NCBI GenBank assembly: GCA_034638255.1
Contig: JAWPGT010000027.1
Location: 283,049 to 347,048 of the forward strand
From: Coprinus comatus
Taxonomy: Eukaryota; Basidiomycota; Agaricomycetes; Agaricales; Agaricaceae
DNA: 64,000 nucleotides
Reading direction: 5' to 3'
Below, piece by piece: positions 10,463 to 23,267 of the stretch (its first letter is position 1; the number at the start of each line of letters is the position of its first letter). Position numbers and translations under genes: made by a program. The notes under the pieces are model-generated. The model was not told where the DNA came from, did not search any database, and saw nothing but the letters and a program-made list of their open reading frames with translations.

Positions 10463-13178
10463 TATGAGTAGTCTACCCCGTCTCTCGGCACTTTCGCTTG
10501 TTTGGGCATTGAACACTCCCGCACTTGTGGTGGCTTCCAAGCATAGGATGCACATTGGAAGCGTACTTGGATAGGTCGTGTATGTTATCATTTGGGCATC
10601 TGGATGACGTGGTAGATGATGCATGCATGCATTATGGTTAGGAAGGACTAGTATTATTGTGAACCATCTCGTTTCTACAGTACGTATATCTACTCAACAC
10701 AACATCGGCATACCTTTTCAAGCGCTCCACCTCTGTATCCTGTCGTACTGAAATGGTGATAAAACAAAGGCCAGCCACAATGGTCGATGACTTTAATGAG
10801 AAATTCACAAGTGCTCTGTGCCCACTACTCCCCGGCATGTTGGATTTGTCTCGCTTCGTGTCATACGTATTCTCTGCATGAAATTATCGATTCCTGATTT
10901 CACAAGACATTTATTGAAGGTTTAATCGAGGAAAACGCTGAGCACTGGTACGTCACAAGCCTATCTTTTGTATTCAGCTATATTGATAATGCACTAGAAC
11001 TACATAAAGACATCCGTAGCATTAAAAATGTCATCGATACTGGAATAATTCATTATTTCAAGATCCCAAACATCATTCATCCAACAATAACCCAGCTCAA
11101 CATGTAACCCTATTCTCCATGCCTTAATGCATCTCTTTCCATAGTGACCATCGCCACGAGTCTTGCTTTCTTTTTCCACGTTGTATAGAGGAGTCATAAG
11201 GAAGTCAAGTCGATAATCTTTGAAGACATAGAGTCTGTATGGGCCGCGATAGACAACTTTAATGTGAAATTGATGAAGAAATGGGGTATACATGAGGTTG
11301 TTGAGTCTGCTGGTGAAGGACCTAGAAAAATCGAACATATATCTACTTCTGATACTTCGCAAGTTTAGCTCTTCCTGAAATACATCTAATAGCTCAAAGA
11401 TGAAGACTTACACAATAAAAAAACTGGTCAAATCGTTTCAGCAATACACTCTGCTGAGGATCTACCCATGTCCACTACACCCTCCTCGTCAGCTCCCCTG
11501 TAATCCAACACATCACGTGTTGGTGCTCGAAATCCAATTTCACCACTTCTCTCACCATTGCAAGATCTAGAACAACATTCATCCAATGACCTTTCAATCA
11601 TGCTTGCTGATCCTCATGCCAGGTCAGACGTCCCACCAGCCATGAATGTGATTGGTATTCCGAAGTCAACCCACATCACCTCTTCCCAACAAGACATCCA
11701 CCAGTCACAACTCACACGTTATCACACCTTCCTCACAATCAGATGCTATTGGACTTGGGACCGTAAACCAAGCCACTCCCTCTGCGTCGGTACGAGATCT
11801 ACAAAGCACTCTATCCACTCCATCTCTGTCTGCAATATCATGCCGAAGAGTTAACTTGTCCTCAGGCTTAACCACTACTTTTGGGACTGAATCTTTGTAA
11901 CAGCATTATTATATTGTAATATGGTGGTTCTTCGAAAGTATTCGAATTGTCAGAATGAGGGGATGATACGAAATAGTCCTGTAGTCTTTAGTAATGCTCG
12001 GAGGAAGGTTTGCCACCAATATATGTAAATGAATACATGCTTGTCCCCACATCCGTACCTATACACACAAACATAGTCATTGACGTAACAAAGTATACAC
12101 TTTACTATAAGAGTGTACCCCAGAATCAGCATATGTAAATATAATGGTGGGATTTGTATGAAAGTTATGCAGTAGTCCAGTCGCATTTTGCTTACGCAGA
12201 TTACTCTTGGGAGTTGTTCGGCATAGAAATATCCATTACGTCACTGTTCATCACGTCATGAGGGGACGACTTCTCTCCCTGCTACGCTCTACTTCACTCG
12301 ATCTGTGCTGGCTATGTTTGTCCTGAGCTCTTAGTTACCAACTTACCAGTCTCTGTACAGAGCCATACTTGTGCAGTCATCGCTTGAACAATTCCCACAC
12401 GTCTTCAGATTTATACTGCTCTTCAGGCTCAGAGGATTCCTGTGTCTGTCCTCAACCAGTGCTTGGCTTAGACTGGTTGTGTATGGAGTCACTCAGGTCT
12501 CTGGTGGATTGTGTATGGATACTGTGTGGCTAGGAAGCACTAGTGTGAGTTATGTTCACCTACCCAGAAAGCTTACAGCGTTTAACGTTTGGAGATCCTT
12601 AGAGAAAACCAAACATGTGGCCTTGGTTCTCCGAGCCTTAAGGCATCGCTTTCCGCAGCAACTGTCGTCACGAGTCTGTTTCCCTTGCCACGTTGTACAG
12701 AGGAACCATAAGAAGGAAGTCAATCAGATTGTGGTCAGGAAGGACTATGGTGATTCATGACATCTAAACAGCACTCGACACAACATCAGCTTACCTTTTC
12801 ACCCTCTACCTCTGTTACCCATCCTGTTTCATCTCAGTGATCCCTGTCAACGAGACAATCATTCGTTGAGGTACACACTAAACATGTGGCCTCTCCCAGC
12901 CTTAAGGCATATCAGACTATTTCCTCAGCCACCATTACCATGTGCATCCGTCAGAGGAATTACCAGATATGTAGGTTGTTCCGAACATGTGGTTAATAAT
13001 GTTTCAATAAAAAAGTTTATTCCTGCTAAAACGTGGTGCATGTATGCACTGCGCAGGTACAATTACTTTGTTCCGATTTTCTTCTTAGGTTAACTTGCAC
13101 ACTTTTGTGTTCAACTTCGAACTTCAAGGTTCTCTCTAAGGTTGTAGTACCGGTCCGAAAGGTCTGGTATAATCCGCC
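10463..13178. other. Decayed dispersed-repeat region
   Basis: No gene can be supported. Several segments resemble each other: 10700-10830, 12780-12850 and 13845-13990 share ACTCAACACAACAT-type starts; 11100-11210, 12600-12720 and 12880-12950 share wording around CCTTAAGGCAT and a GTTGTA(T/C)AGAGG segment. On the minus strand 11000-11362 is open for 120 codons, and the same frame can be followed with stops at 12600-12720, so a lost coding family is possible. The product is not recognised. Confidence 0.4.
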
Positions 13179-13619
13179 ATGTTTTGGTCCTCCGTTCTCC
13201 CCTCTCTCCCTTTCTCTCTGGGGCATCCGTCACTTTCATTGCCTCTTGCTCTCTCAGTGCTATTGTCTTCACCTTTGTCTTTATTATTCATGGATCTAAC
13301 CTATCTCTTATCCACTACACCTCCTACGAATCGATCTAAATTGCCCGATGAGGAGGATAGGATGTCACTACCACTTTTTCTTCCTCCTCCATCTGTCCTT
13401 GATCTTGTTCATCCACCAGTCACGGCTGATTCGGGTGTTCGGGGAGCCGTGGATGACGAGTCTGTATGGGGATGGTCACGGAGGAAGAAAAAAGAGACTG
13501 ATAACGATATTATCACGTTCGTCATCTTTCACATTTCTCTCATTCTGACGCAGTTCTCATTTAAGACTATGATTGAGAGAATTTCTGCAATGAGGCAACC
13601 CAGTTCTGTAAACATGTAA
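13179..13619 (+). other. 146-codon open frame of doubtful coding status
   Basis: An uninterrupted frame starts at an ATG with a hydrophobic Leu/Ser/Pro-rich N-terminus, followed by a charged stretch containing RRKKKE and a second hydrophobic run. No family is recognised. The area overlaps the decayed repeats that also occur near 8118, and the composition is that of pyrimidine-rich DNA, so it is probably chance. Confidence 0.2.
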
Positions 13620-15560
13620 GTGTGCTTCTAGATTTTCAGTAATTTTAAAGCCTACGTTTCCTTGATGTTCTATTTTAGTGCATTGTCCAGGGTTATTGAC
13701 ATATCAACCATCACGTCCTAACCACAACCCTCTCTCACATCCTAACACTGTTAATCCTCTGCTTCACTTGATTTTCTGGCTGTCTGCTGTCTGTTTCTGA
13801 CATAGACTTACTGTGAGTCATGTGGTTTATGCGGTATGTGCATATACTCAACACAACATTGGCGTACCCTTTTCAAGCTCTATAACTTCTACTACCTTTC
13901 TACTACAATGATGATTGACATAAATATCATTGTTGACGAAACATGATGAAGACCTGTGGTCTGTTTAGGCCTTGATTGACGATGACTTTAATGGGAAACT
14001 AAGGCGTATATGGGGCATATATGATGAAATATCGCATACAATGGAGGAAAATGTAGTTTATATACAAATTTCTGGTATGTCGCAAGGTTCATTTCCTGTA
14101 ATGTATTATATCTGACAGAAATGTCTGCCAATCTTGCTTCAAAACGATCAACATATCACAAATGAACTTCAGTTCTCCCACTATCCTATCCTCGTCTTCC
14201 TAAAAATATTAATTTCATTCATCACACCAAACTTACTGTCAATATACTCATGCCAAGAAAGAAGACAACTGCTTGATTGACATCTAGGACGAAAGAAAAC
14301 ATGTCCTCAACCAAAGTTGGACTTAATTCGATTTTTGATCCTCAAGATCCGGAAACCACTTCTTCTAAATCCACTATGCCCTCCAATTCTCTTAACAAAG
14401 AAAGTACAGACTGCGATCCCTAGGTTTCATCATTAACTCAGGAAAATGAGAATCATACAGGGACCTGTGGTACATCGCAAGATCATAACCTCTAGTGACA
14501 CATACCTCATATCATATTACAACTACCAAAAGAAACAACCGTCCGAGCCGCAGTAACCAACCGAAACAAAACTTGTTACGAAATTGGACCTTATCATCTC
14601 AAGGCATTTGAACCTTAATTCTGACAAAAGCAACTCCACTATACTCATTAACCCTAGTTCTGAACCCTACTTGATCATAGCAAACCAATCGAGATTCGAA
14701 GCAGATTTCAAGTTTGTACGTCTCCGAAACTACTATGTATGCTCTTGATGTCATGCATGATATATAACCATACTCACTTGAAGAGACTCTTTAAAAGGCC
14801 TTGTTGTCGACTCGTTGGAGGAAATATATGTCTCCTCAATTATCTGTACAATTTCTACGGTGATTCGCTTTTGGTTCATTATTCATCCAATACTCGATCC
14901 TCCGATGACTTAGTATCTCGCACATGCGATAGTTGTAAATCAAGGGATGTTGAAAACTGATGGACTCAGAGTCGGCAATTGTCACCACCCACCAGGGCAC
15001 ATTACATATGAGAGGATAGCATGTTTCAGTCAGAGTAATGGAAGGTGGGCATTAAAATGTTTGAGATTGACACTCACTACCCAAAATTGATTAAGCGCTG
15101 ATCTTGAGAATCAGGTGTTGGCCGCCATGTGCATAAAACAACCATCAGGGCTTGAAGGTCTAATGTATTATTTTGTCACACATATGTATCTAGTTCCGTG
15201 AAAGGAAACTCGCTATCTTATTTTTAACAAGAGTCAAAGCTGGTTGGCTTAATTTCAAGCTTGGGTGATGCGAAAGCTCATGCCATGTTTCAGGAACCGC
15301 AGCAGTTTCGCTGCTCAAGCCACCTTGATTCAAGTTTCGGCTGGCTTGGATTTCAAGGTGAGCTCACTTGAGCATCAATAGCAGCTTCAACGGCTTAATC
15401 CGCTTAATTGGCTAATATTGTAATGGTGTATGTACAGTATATAGAGCTTGTAGTTCTGATCTTAAAAAAGGAAAAATATTTTGTCAAAACATGATATTAT
15501 ATCTACTGCAGAATACAATAAAGTGACGAATTTAAAGAGTCAAAAGCAGCAGTAGAATCC
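13620..15560. other. No gene seen; decayed sequence
   Basis: Only short shadows of open frames occur. The start (13660-14120) belongs to the dispersed repeat shared with 8.4 kb and 10.7 kb. Around 15290-15400 are short inverted segments around CAAGCC and CACCTTG. Nothing else is supportable. Confidence 0.4.
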
Positions 15561-15564
15561 GAAG

Positions 15565-15755
15565 CCAATCAAGCCAATGGAGCAAAAGAATCCGATGAAT
15601 CATGAAAGTCAATTATCCTAAGAAGACAAATAATCTATTGGAGCAAAAGAATCCAAAAGGAGAAAAAACCAATGGAGCGAAATAACCGAAAAAATCTAAT
15701 GAAGGAAAGAAATCCAATGGAGCAAAAGAACCCAATAGAGTGGAAAAAAATAATG
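15565..15755. repeat. Degenerate A-rich tandem repeat
   Basis: About ten loose repeats of a unit close to CCAATGGAGCAAAAGAAT occur here, some separated by other A-rich bases. The array ends about 40 bp before the 3' end of the KDZ gene and is non-coding. Confidence 0.65.
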
Positions 15756-16628
15756 TCAAGGACCAGTAATTTGACTCGTAGTGTAAGTTTGTTACAACTC
15801 ACAAGGTTTCTCAGACTTCTTAGCGTTATCTACTAGCCTTGAATAAACCTTTGCCTGTTTGTAGGCATAGCATCTCAATGCAATGCGTGCATGACTCGTA
15901 TCCATTGGAGATAAAATGGAGTCATCACCCATTTTCTTCCAAAGTGTTTGCCAATTCAAAAAGGAATGTTTGGTGTGTTTGATTTCTTCTTCAAGAATTT
16001 CAACTTCTTCATGTAGACGCTGTAAGTTAGCTCGAGTACGGAACCACCTAACGCGATCAACTGGTGTGATAATATTAGATTGTACACACATCAAAATAAG
16101 ATTAAATACTCACGTTCATGATGCCATTTTTCTTCTGAAGTACCCTCCGGTTTCCCAACAACCCAGAACCATGGCTCCTTTCTACTTGAATCCCCTAACT
16201 CGCTGAGCCCATACATGTTTTTCCCCCACAAATCCGTTGAATGTAGTGGTTTGAGCTCTGATGTCTCCGGGAGGCCCAAGTTTATAAGGGCATCATAAGC
16301 CAGGCAATATCGTTGAGCAGAGAGGACCTTTTCTTTTTCAATAGACTGTAGGATTGTCATAGCACAGGTATTGGGATGAGTACCGAAAACTTGCTGTCTC
16401 TTCTCGATTCGGTACATGTTGTGTAAGTGAATGTTTGTACGTAGATCATTGATGGCATCATATGCCTGACCCAATCGGATTTCAAACTCGACCTTAGCAA
16501 ACATGTCGTGAAGTGGAAGTAGCTCTGCAAGCTCCTCACGTTTCGAATTGATGCTTGCTGATCAGATTAGAAGGGATTTGAACAGAGAGGAGTTCGGGTG
16601 AGGTGGTGGTATCAATTGGGGGTATTTC

Positions 16629-16941
16629 TGTCAGCGAATTATTATTGGGGTAAACTCGCAGATCTGATTCCCGTTATCACTTCTTTATGATATCCATGTG
16701 CTACTGTTTGTCACCTGTCCTCCTCATGTAGTTCCCATCTGTCAATCTTTTATTATCACATGTGTTCTATTTCTCATGTCGTCTATTTTCTGTTATCACA
16801 TGTGAATTACTTGTTGTATATATATGTCGCGTACAAGTCCTGTAGTCCTTGTCCGCTTACACCCGAATACAACACTTGTGGCATCCTACACTCAGCTAAG
16901 GTGTTCACCTCAGTACTTTACGTCTTCGTCATATTCCAACA
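16629..16941 (+). repeat. Solo LTR, family B
   Basis: A 313-bp TGTCAGCG...CCAACA sequence is flanked by perfect 5-bp duplications ATTTC (16624-16628 and 16942-16946). It is closely similar to the solo LTR at 3839-4150. It lies in the C-terminal part of the KDZ gene, 17 bp before the next solo LTR. Confidence 0.93.
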
Positions 16942-16958
16942 ATTTCGAGCATGGGACA

Positions 16959-17488
16959 TGTTACGGTTTCATATTTATCACAACTAATCATTAGAACTAA
17001 TGATGGACGATAGTGTACTTTCTCTTACTCATTTCACATAGCCTTGGACTACTGTTTCGTATAGCCTTGGACTAGTACTTTCTACGGACTTCCACTTGTC
17101 GTTTCACTCACCGTTTCAGCTGTAGATAGTTTCACTCTCCTGTCTCACATGTATCAAACATAGCCTACAACCTGTACTCGTAGTTGTATAAATACATGGA
17201 CAGCGACAGAGATTAAGCTTCAGCTTAATACTCTCGTTCCTCTCTAGTTCTCTCTGCTATCTCGCTCTCATCCTCTGCTTGATAACCCCAGAACTCGGAG
17301 TCAGCTCTAACTCTTGCACGAACGGCTTACTAGTAAGGAACACCTGTGATCTACAGTCTGAGTACTGTGGAGGTCGTCCCCCGAAAGTAGTCTCAGTAAG
17401 AGTAGACGTTCTCCTCCTACGAGCATCTTGAAGAGATCCATCGTAGCATCGTCTATACCGAAACGGAGGTATAGGCAAGATTATAACA
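16959..17488 (+). repeat. Solo LTR, Gypsy family A
   Basis: A 530-bp TGTTACGG...ATAACA sequence matches the Gypsy LTRs at 7567-8086 and 47310-47829. It is flanked by perfect 5-bp duplications GGACA (16954-16958 and 17489-17493), the mark of LTR-LTR recombination after a full insertion. The TATA box and AGCTTAATAC motif are conserved. Confidence 0.94.
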
Positions 17489-17696
17489 GGACATGCAGCC
17501 TTCAACTCAATCGTCCATTGAGTAATTAGAGAACGCAGTTCGGACCTTTTGAAGTCAATAATTGCGGGTTCAAGAGTTTCTTCCTTAAGTTTATTAATAA
17601 GTAGACATCTAAACAATAAAAACTGTGTCAGAAGAGACAGAAACTTTATAATTTTGAGATAAATAACACACTGATCCAACTCTATCTTGAGTGCTG

Positions 17697-18077
17697 TGTT
17701 GAAAGCAACGCGTATGCATGTAGACATAGCAATATAATGATACGCACGAAGTGGTAGTTAGTATGTTTGCTTGGTGGAGAGAATAGAGTGTAAGAGAACT
17801 TGGTAGTTCGAGAACTGTGAAATACAGGAGAGAATGTACACTACTTATATGATAATGAAGTGGTCCGTGCTACGACTAGAAAGGAGTCAGGTGTTTACTA
17901 CATGTCAAGTAATTATACATGAAACAGGAGTTGAAACAGGAGTTGAAACACATAAGTGAAACACTAACTACAACCAATAAGGAGCTGCCATATAATGCAA
18001 AGCATAATGAAATGATGAAAGTGAAACGAAATGAAAATGTCATGTGACTATCTAATAATAGTCTGTATTTTCCAACA
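17697..18077 (-). repeat. Copia-1 3' LTR
   Basis: 381 bp, apparently identical to 28765-29145, including about eight CpG dinucleotides that remain unchanged in both. The adjoining polypurine tract lies at 18078-18088. Confidence 0.95.
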
Positions 18078-21000
18078 CTCCCCTTTTCGTAAGTGTAGTC
18101 GACAATTAAGCGCCAATACTCACTAGTCCATATTATTTTTTAAGGTGCGCTTGGAAGCAGCAAAGGTTGGGGATGAAAACACTAAACCGAAGTGACTGTT
18201 CCTGAAGTTCTCAAATTTGACTCAACCAAGGTTCTTTGTAAGAAGATCTGCAGGATTGGAAGTGCCAGGGATGAAAAACAATAGAACCTTCTTGTCAGCA
18301 AGACATTGCCGAATGAAGTGGAATTTGATGTCAATGTGTTTTGACCTCTTCTCAACTGTAGGGTTTTGAGTGATGAAGAGGGAGCCCATGTTGTCTCCAC
18401 AAATTTCCATTGGTTCACCGTTAGATAAACCAAGTTCCATCATTAGCTGACGGATCCACACAGCTTGATGGCAGCTATCAGAAAGCGCCATATATTCAGC
18501 CTCAGTAGAGGACAAGGCAACTGTCTTTTGCGATCAACTGACCCATGCAACTGGACAGGAGGCTAGAGACGTAAAGTAGCCTGTCTGAGAATGACGGTCT
18601 GTTGGATCACTATCCCAATCTGAATCACTATAGGTGATAAAACCTTCACCTTTTCCTCCATCAAGCACCATGTGGTATTCCTTGGTAGTGAGAAGGTATC
18701 GGCAAATGTATAGAGCACGCTTGAGATGCTCTTCAGTAGGGTTGTGGGCATGTTGACTCAATTTAGTAACTGCAAACCCAATGTCTGGGCGAGTTCCAAT
18801 CATCAAGTACAACAGTGATCCAATCACCTGTTGGTAGCGTGTTCAAAGCGTGGCGTTGACAGGACCGGTGTTAGGAATGGCATGGTAACCTTCTGGCAGC
18901 GGAGTTCGCGCCAGTTTGGTTTCTCTGCCTGCACCATCAATCTTAAATCGTTCAAGGATCTTCTGTAAGTAAGAAGCCTGATCCAAGAAGATTTTTCGAT
19001 TTTTCCTATCACGGCAGATGCACATACCTAGAAATTCTTTAACTTCACCGGCATCACGGCATTCCCAACGCTTCATGAACTTCCCTTTTAACTTTTTAAG
19101 TAGGGCGGAGTCATTTCCCATGAATAGTACGTCATCGACATAAACAACGGCAATGCAGATCTTGCCAGTTTTCTTGTCTTGGTAGATGTATACGCCAGCA
19201 TTGGATTCGCATCGACTGAAGCCAAGGTCTTTCATGGAAGTTGCCATTTCCTTCCACCAGGCCAGTCCGGCTTGTTTAAGGCCGTACAATGCGCGACGTA
19301 ACCTCCAGACTTTATTCTCCTTCCCTTCCTGGATGAAACCTTCAGGTTGTTTCATGTAGATTTCTTCATCCAGTTTTCCGTATAAGTACGCTGTCTTTAC
19401 GTCAACAGCCTCGATATCCCAATCATTCAGAGCTGCTAAGCCAAGAAGGATACGAGTGGATTCATAACGTACGACTGGAGAAAATAGTTCATCAAAATCG
19501 ATACCTTCGACTTGAGAGAAACCTTTTGCCACAAGATGAGCATGTTTCCGGCCATCTCCTTTGACATTGAAAACCCATCAGTTTTGAATAGCTTTCCTCC
19601 CCTTAGGGAGATCCACGATTTCGTATACCTTGCACTTCTTAAGCGCTGTCAACTCTTCTTTGCATGCTTCCAGCCATTTCTGTCTTTCTTCTGGATCAAG
19701 TTTGCCAAGATCACGGAATTGAACAGGGATTTGTGCAGCATTACTATGTGCAAGTTTGGCTTTTGTCAGCAAAATATTAATCCATTCTAACCCCCCTTCC
19801 CTGGAAAGCCGTTGTTGCATTTCATCCTCATCTTCAGGAGGTGCAGCAGGATTGCGCTCCCCTTGACTCTCCATCCAACGTTTATAGTTTTCAGCATATT
19901 GCTCAAGCCGTTGGCGAGCTTCTTCGTCAGATAGATTTTGAGGTCTGCCACGAGGCATCTTGAACTGGTTTGATGGACCGGGTTCTTCCAGAGAAATAGT
20001 ATCATAATCACGGAGAATTTCAGATGGATGCTTATGTCCGTAAGCATTATCGGGTCTTTCCGGGATTTTTCGTTCACGGCCAGAATGGTGCAGTTTGAAA
20101 GAAGGACCTTCTTGAGCACGTTTTGGTAAGGGACGTTGTGCTCGTTCAGGTTGAGAACTTCCTGGTATCCCGGGCGGATAATAATGATCTCTATGATCGT
20201 GATTGTGATCATCATGATGGTGATGATCAAGGGAGTCCTCACTCGCATAACTCAATCCATCATCTTCATCCTCTGTTTCGACTTTTGGTCGTCTGGAGAG
20301 AGATTTAGGAGGGGGAGTTGGAGGAGGTGGGATAGAGGGATCGCGAGCTGGTGGGGCAGGCGGATCTGAAGGTTGAGTAGGATTACTCGGTGTCTTCGGA
20401 GGAATAGCAGGGGGATCTGCTGGGAAGTCGAAGTAATCTGTATCTGATCCATCATCTGACATTCCATCAAAGAGGTCATCAGGAGGATTTGGAGGTGTTG
20501 TTCGTAGATCTCTACGTCGATCAGTGGCTGTTGATTCACATTTAGGGAACCACTCTTCCTCAAAGATTGCTGTGTGAGCCGTATAAATAATGTTTCCCTT
20601 TTGGTGACCCATGAACTTTAAGTTACGACCATCATAACCCAAAAAGATCATTGTCTCCGACTTGGCTGCGAGTTTATTTTCGCACACAGCAGGCGGCAGG
20701 TACACGTAAGCTCCACATCCAAACACATGTAAACCATTTACATTAGGTTTATTTCCGTGCATTAATTCAAATGGTGTTCGATACTCGAGACGTTTCATTG
20801 GTGTTCTATTATAGATATGAATTGCCGTTTCCACAGCAAATTCCCACCAATTCTCCGGACAGCATGCATGAAGTCGCATGGCTTCAGACTTCTCGCAAAT
20901 CGTACGATTCAAGCGTTCAGCACATCCGTTCTGCTCATGAATGTGAGGAGCAGTATTCTCGTGAACAATACTGGCTAAGCTAAACAAATTTCTCAATTTG

Positions 21001-22869
21001 TCCGAAATGTATTCCCCCCCATTATCTGCGTGGACTCGTTTAACCTTTTTCCCATGTTGGGTTTCAACTTGAGCCAAGAATTCCTGAAATATCGCAAAGA
21101 CATTGGATTTCTGTCTCAAAAATCAAATATAGGTAAAACCAGAGTAGTCATCTAAGAATGTGATGATCCACTTGGCACAGTGATATGATAATGTGGGAAA
21201 TTCAAGAAGGTCAGAATGAACCAACTCGAATATTTCGGTAGCTCTGGACAATGATGGAGGATGAGCCTTTTCCTGCAGCTTGCCACGAGCGCAACCATCA
21301 CATGTCCTTGACCGTTTTGGAATATCAACGTCTGGAAAATTAACTGTGTGTTCCTTGAACTTCCTGAGCACTTGCTTCAAAGGATGTCCAAGTCGATTAT
21401 GCCAGAGATCATAAAGCAAATGAACTCCAGGTAAAGTTAGGGAATGGACGTCACTATCCAATATGATTCTGGAATGAACCATATGTATTCCATCACCCTT
21501 TACCCGCTGAGTAGCCTCCATATAGAGGGAGCCATCGGGCCGTAGGATCTGGGATCCTGTCACATCAGCCTCAAGCCTTAGGCCATCAAGATAAAAGGGT
21601 CCTGGTGACATAAGTCTTCCGTTCAATCCCTCTATGTAAAATACCGGATATAATGACGTGATGGTTTGTACACCAGCCAATTCATGCTGGATGATTACAT
21701 GGCCACGTGCTTTGATGGTGGTGTGACTGTTAGCAGTTTGCACCGTGCCGTAATCACCCTTCTCGACGTCAACAAAGTTGCCAATGTTACCAGTGAAATG
21801 ATAACTAGCGCCAGAGTTGAGCATCCAGATTGCTATATCAGTATTATACACTGGGCGATTTTTGCAATTGCTGCATTGACAATGTTCAAAGAATTTACCA
21901 TGGTCATCTTTTTCATATCCTAAGATTGAAACAGTAGGTTTTAAGTACTTCATCGGGATAGAAATGGGAGAATCATAATGTGCGGTCAATTTCGTGGCAG
22001 AAAATGTACAAATCTCAGTATCTAGCAGTGGAGGATTACAAATGGTAGTCCGAATAGTTCTAGTAGTCCCATCTAACGATCTCGATAGTCCATCAACAGC
22101 CCTCGAGCTTAGAAGCGAGAGGCGGGAGAACCCGGAACGGAGGAATTTTCTGGAACACCCCAGAAGCGAGCTGCTTTGGGGTCCACGCTGTACAGAGCAC
22201 ACATCAGAAAAAGATGAATCTTTGATCAGAGATTCTATGTACTTGTATTCCCCGTCATCGGTATCGTACTGGGTAGAGGGCGAATTCATGATTTGTTCAA
22301 ACTGTTCATCAAGAACAGAGACAGATGCCGGAGCAGACACCTGATCATGCAGAGGCCGCATGTGAACATTATCATTCTCGTCAATAGAGACTACCGAATG
22401 CGGGGGACTAGGCTCACAGGCTGGACGAGAGGTAAGAACTAGACCATTGAGCGAAGGCAAGGCAGGGGGAGGTGTAGGCTCCATACCAAGATGACGTTTG
22501 TAGGACTTGAGCACCCGGGCCTTGGTCCTTTGCAATCGGGTCCTTCCCACGAGTTGGTTTGGAACCACGGTAGGAGCTTTACGCTCAACTACCTTCTTGG
22601 GAGTGGACTCTCTAATTTCCTCAATAAAAGCACGAGTTGATTTGAAGGGACGGTCTAAAACAGTAGCAGCAGGAGAGGCAAAGTTGTTAAGCATGACGAT
22701 ATTCGAAGCAGCTGCATCCGCCCCAGTAGTAGAGGCATTAGTGGTGTCCGTGGACTTAGCATTTTTATTACCACCACGTTTTCCCCAAGTCCTCTTTTTC
22801 TTTTTGTCCTCACCGGCTCCACCCTGTTGGGTCTGACTGGAACCGGAACCACTGCCAGATTGTTGAGGT

Positions 22870-23164
22870 TGTCAGGAATGCTCTAGACAGTCCCCAAGGT
22901 CAGTACTTATTGTTGGTTGAGGTTAGAAGAGTTGTGGTTGGATATTCTGTTTGGAGTTTTGGACTTGTAGATTATTTCCGCTTTCTGTGACATCACAATG
23001 TCACGTCACACGTTACTGAAGCGTCCTGCAGACACATGAAGACTCTCTAGTCTAATACAAGTGTCTGCAGTGTTTGTGTTATATCTTAGTCATTTCTCAA
23101 CCATTTCCTTCCATTCCTTCGTCATCGTGCTCGTCTCGTCGTCCTCTACGATCCTGCGCTTACA
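22870..23164 (+). repeat. Copia-2 5' LTR
   Basis: 295 bp, TGTCAGGA...GCTTACA; apparently identical to the 3' LTR. The primer-binding site follows with no gap. Confidence 0.95.
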
Positions 23165-23176
23165 GGTTATGGGCCC
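23165..23176 (+). other. Copia-2 primer-binding site
   Basis: The same GGTTATGGGCCC 12-mer as in Copia-1, directly after the 5' LTR, complementary to the anticodon region of initiator tRNA-Met with one wobble-type difference. Confidence 0.75.
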
Positions 23177-23267
23177 CGTGCTTTAGGACTTCAAGAAATC
23201 ACGATATTTATCTATATATTCCACTCCTTACCACTCAGCACTCTTTTCTCTATTTCACAGCTACTCA

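Larger units (their letters stand above)
15792..17691 (-). pseudogene. KDZ transposase, CxC2 type, C-terminal part
   Basis: This is the continuation of the gene at 29151-31750. Across the Copia-1 insertion the frame is unbroken: ...AYVHLVET lies before it and ALKIELDQ after it. Further on, 16091-16590 encodes FEIRLGQAYDAINDLRTNIH and KEPWFWVVGKPEG, and 15792-16060 encodes RVRWFRTRANLQR and LHEEVEILEEE, both typical of the C-terminal part of this transposase type. It ends at TAA (15792-15794). Two solo LTRs (16629-16941 and 16959-17488) lie within it. With these insertions the gene cannot be expressed as one product. Confidence 0.88.

Noticed and set aside
16954..17493. Solo LTR at 16959-17488 as the missing 3' LTR of a Gypsy copy
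   Set aside because: It has its own perfect GGACA duplications and no internal Gypsy sequence on either side.
19512..19790. Plus-strand open frames inside the Copia-1 pol region
   Set aside because: They are antisense shadows of the retrotransposon polyprotein, with no motif of their own.
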